From Chlamydiia bacterium (GTDB lineage: Bacteria; Chlamydiota; Chlamydiia; Chlamydiales; FEN-1388), in contig JAHFTM010000012.1 in NCBI GenBank assembly GCA_023269335.1, positions 8,043-15,616 on the forward strand: a stretch of DNA of 7,574 nt, written 5' to 3'. Below, piece after piece: positions 6,541-7,574 of the stretch (its first letter is position 1; each line of letters opens with the position of its first letter). The notes under the pieces are model-generated. The model was not told where the DNA came from. It was given only the letters and a program-made list of their open reading frames with translations, and searched no databases. The translations under genes and the position numbers were made by a program.

Positions 6541-6611
6541 GAAGGAAAAAAGCTGTTGCAAAAGTTCAAAAAAATTCACCTATTCAGGTATGGGTGAATT
6601 CAGGCTGTTAA
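6537..6611 (+). pseudogene. out-of-frame coding-like tail after the first tandem gene
   Basis: In the -1 frame relative to the first tandem gene, the sequence from 6537 reads I-GRKKAVAKVQKNSPIQVWVNSGC and then stops at TAA (6609-6611). Its Lys/Ala/Val-rich start matches the style of the gene's own basic tail. The annotated stop TAG (6538-6540) directly follows a run of five A (6533-6537). One extra A there would fuse this tail to the protein. It may be the remnant of a longer ancestral C-terminus, a sequencing indel, or chance. Confidence 0.35.
6573..6600. terminator. hairpin downstream of the first tandem gene
   Basis: AATTCACC (6573-6580) and GGTGAATT (6593-6600) form a perfect 8-bp stem with a 12-base loop, 33 bases after the stop codon. 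On the plus strand no T-run follows. On the minus strand the stem is followed by seven T, because seven A lie at 6568-6574 (partly in the stem). It may end the first tandem transcript in a non-canonical way or work on the opposite strand, where no gene is apparent. It also overlaps the frameshifted coding-like tail. Confidence 0.35.
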
Positions 6612-6645
6612 GCTTCATAGTTTCAAATAAATTATTAAATAATTG

Positions 6646-6674
6646 TTTATTAATATGTATAAATACTGTATAAT
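6646..6674 (+). promoter_or_regulatory. candidate promoter of the second tandem gene
   Basis: TTTATT (6646-6651), a 17-base spacer and a perfect TATAAT -10 (6669-6674) stand 82 bases before the GTG start, mirroring the arrangement of the first copy (72 bases). The shared ATACTGTATA around the -10 and the identical spacing suggest that each copy has its own promoter. The spacer to the gene is AT-rich and ends with GAGG (6719-6722), 5 bases before the start. Confidence 0.5.
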
Positions 6675-6727
6675 TGTATATAAGTTCATAAAGATAGGTA
6701 TTAATTAATAATAATTGTGAGGTTTTT

Positions 6728-7574
6728 GTGTTACCATCTTCATCCAGCTCACCTTCATATGCGGCTGAATCATACATGGCCGAGAGATTTGCAAAACTTA
6801 CGATGGCCTCTGAAGCACCGAGTGCTACTGCTGCACAAGCGACAAGCGTTCAACCTAAAAGACCACTAGTGCAAGCCTGCGTAACATACTGTCACTTTCC
6901 AGATGCTGTTGCAGAACTTGTAGAGCAGTATGTTACAGTTCACAAGACAACTCTATTTTTCAATACATTGAATTTTGTTTACTACCAACTACCTAATGGA
7001 AAGCCGGATCCTCAGCAACCCTGTACGGCGGCAACAAAAATAACAGATAGACGTCGTTTTGTTCCTCAAAAAGGTGCCGATTGTGCCCATACATGTGCCT
7101 ACTATGCCCTTAATATGATCCGTTTTCGAATTGGTAAAAATCCGACATCCGACCTTCAAAAAGCTAGAGATCTAGAAGAATCGGCGTCTCGTTATCGTAA
7201 AGTTCATACAGGGTTGAACTCTCTTATCAAATCAGATCCGCAAAAATATAAAAGATCCAATCTCCCTCTTATAGATATAGAGATTCTAAAAGATTGTTAC
7301 GGTATGCCTATAGACATGGCTTTTAAGAAGATTGGAGCAGCACTTCCTCAAGGTCTTACTTGGGAATCATTTGAAGAATTAATAAGGGCAAATTCTGTGC
7401 CTGCGCTTGGTAGCAGCCTGAATAGAGTTATGGCTGGTACTCTGGCACAATATTATGAATTAACTAAATCACAATGGCGTGGTGCAACTGATACTATGGA
7501 TGCACATCATATTACGCAACTCATTGAGGAATTGCGAAGAACAGGACCGCTTGTTGTACTGGGAAGTTTTGGTC
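6728..7574 (+). CDS. paralog of the first tandem gene, papain-like/C39-like arrangement (3' end off the window)
   Basis: The frame is open from the GTG at 6728 to the edge (282 codons), with no stop. The GTG start is chosen because the GAGG site and leader are the same as in copy 1 and because the N-terminus aligns (LPSSSSS, then MAERFAKLTMAS). Met17 (6776) is a weaker alternative. Compared with copy 1 it has six extra residues after MAS (EAPSAT) and one in the middle (KDCYGMP for KDARAP). The candidate nucleophile segment is kept: PQKGADCAHTCAYYA with Q114 and C119. The GPLVVLGSFG strand is the last thing visible, so the region holding the His/Gln position and the C-terminal tail lies outside the window. 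Most differences between the copies leave both frames open, so copy 2 looks like a working gene rather than a decayed one. As for copy 1, the family is unrecognised and host-directed function is inference. Confidence 0.85.
   Translation, partial: MLPSSSSSPSYAAESYMAERFAKLTMASEAPSATAAQATSVQPKRPLVQACVTYCHFPDAVAELVEQYVTVHKTTLFFNTLNFVYYQLPNGKPDPQQPCTAATKITDRRRFVPQKGADCAHTCAYYALNMIRFRIGKNPTSDLQKARDLEESASRYRKVHTGLNSLIKSDPQKYKRSNLPLIDIEILKDCYGMPIDMAFKKIGAALPQGLTWESFEELIRANSVPALGSSLNRVMAGTLAQYYELTKSQWRGATDTMDAHHITQLIEELRRTGPLVVLGSFG
7454..7574 (+). repeat. 121-base block identical to 5881-6001
   Basis: This is the second occurrence of the perfectly conserved block. It ends at the window edge, so its full length is unknown. 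Confidence 0.92.

Larger units (their letters stand above)
6705..7574 (+). repeat. tandem duplication, copy 2 (leader plus coding part, cut by window end)
   Basis: This is the partner of 5153-6001. The leader matches except for ATG-to-GTG changes at both the in-leader ATG and the start codon. Coding identity is high at the ends and lower in the middle, and the last 121 bases (7454-7574) are identical to copy 1. The repeat continues beyond the window. Confidence 0.9.

Noticed and set aside
6580..6777. A minus-strand open frame across the spacer before the second tandem gene
   Set aside because: It is antisense to the promoter, leader and N-terminus of the second tandem gene, with AT-rich low-complexity content.

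Overview
The window looks like a stretch of a low-GC bacterial chromosome. Clear Shine-Dalgarno sequences sit 5-10 bases before the start codons, and two enzymes carry Sec-type signal peptides, which suggests a diderm cell. The last two genes encode serine-rich proteins with a basic, nuclear-localisation-like tail (seen in the complete copy). This style is common in bacteria living in amoebae or other eukaryotic hosts (for example Dependentiae/Babeliae, Legionella-like or chlamydia-like groups). The host-associated assignment is inference; no marker gene here fixes the taxonomy.

Layout from left to right. (1) At 1-357 on the minus strand is the N-terminal part of a small Ala/Gly-rich membrane protein with its own likely promoter; the gene runs off the left edge. 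(2) At 530-2939 on the minus strand is a two-gene unit: a pirin-family (YhhW-like) bicupin followed 49 bases later by an exported GMC oxidoreductase with several altered FAD and active-site motifs. (3) At 2940-3213 is a divergent intergenic region with an imperfect inverted repeat. (4) At 3214-5010 on the plus strand is a second exported GMC oxidoreductase, a paralog of the first, with the family motifs intact. (5) From about 5104 to the right edge is a tandem pair of paralogous genes. They share promoter elements, leader and ribosome-binding site. The first is complete (454 codons); the second starts with GTG and is cut by the window end.

The GMC/pirin block looks like a small oxidative-metabolism cluster: two exported flavoenzymes acting on unknown alcohols, plus a metal-binding bicupin. 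The tandem pair has the spacing of motifs seen in papain-like/C39-like cysteine peptidases (Q...C, then GP-hydrophobic, then AITIVG, then VDP). In the complete copy, the place where the family normally has its catalytic histidine holds glutamine. The pair also carries a 121-base block of perfect identity inside otherwise diverged sequence (a sign of gene conversion), and the first copy has a frameshifted coding-like tail after its stop. The tandem pair is the most unusual part of the window.
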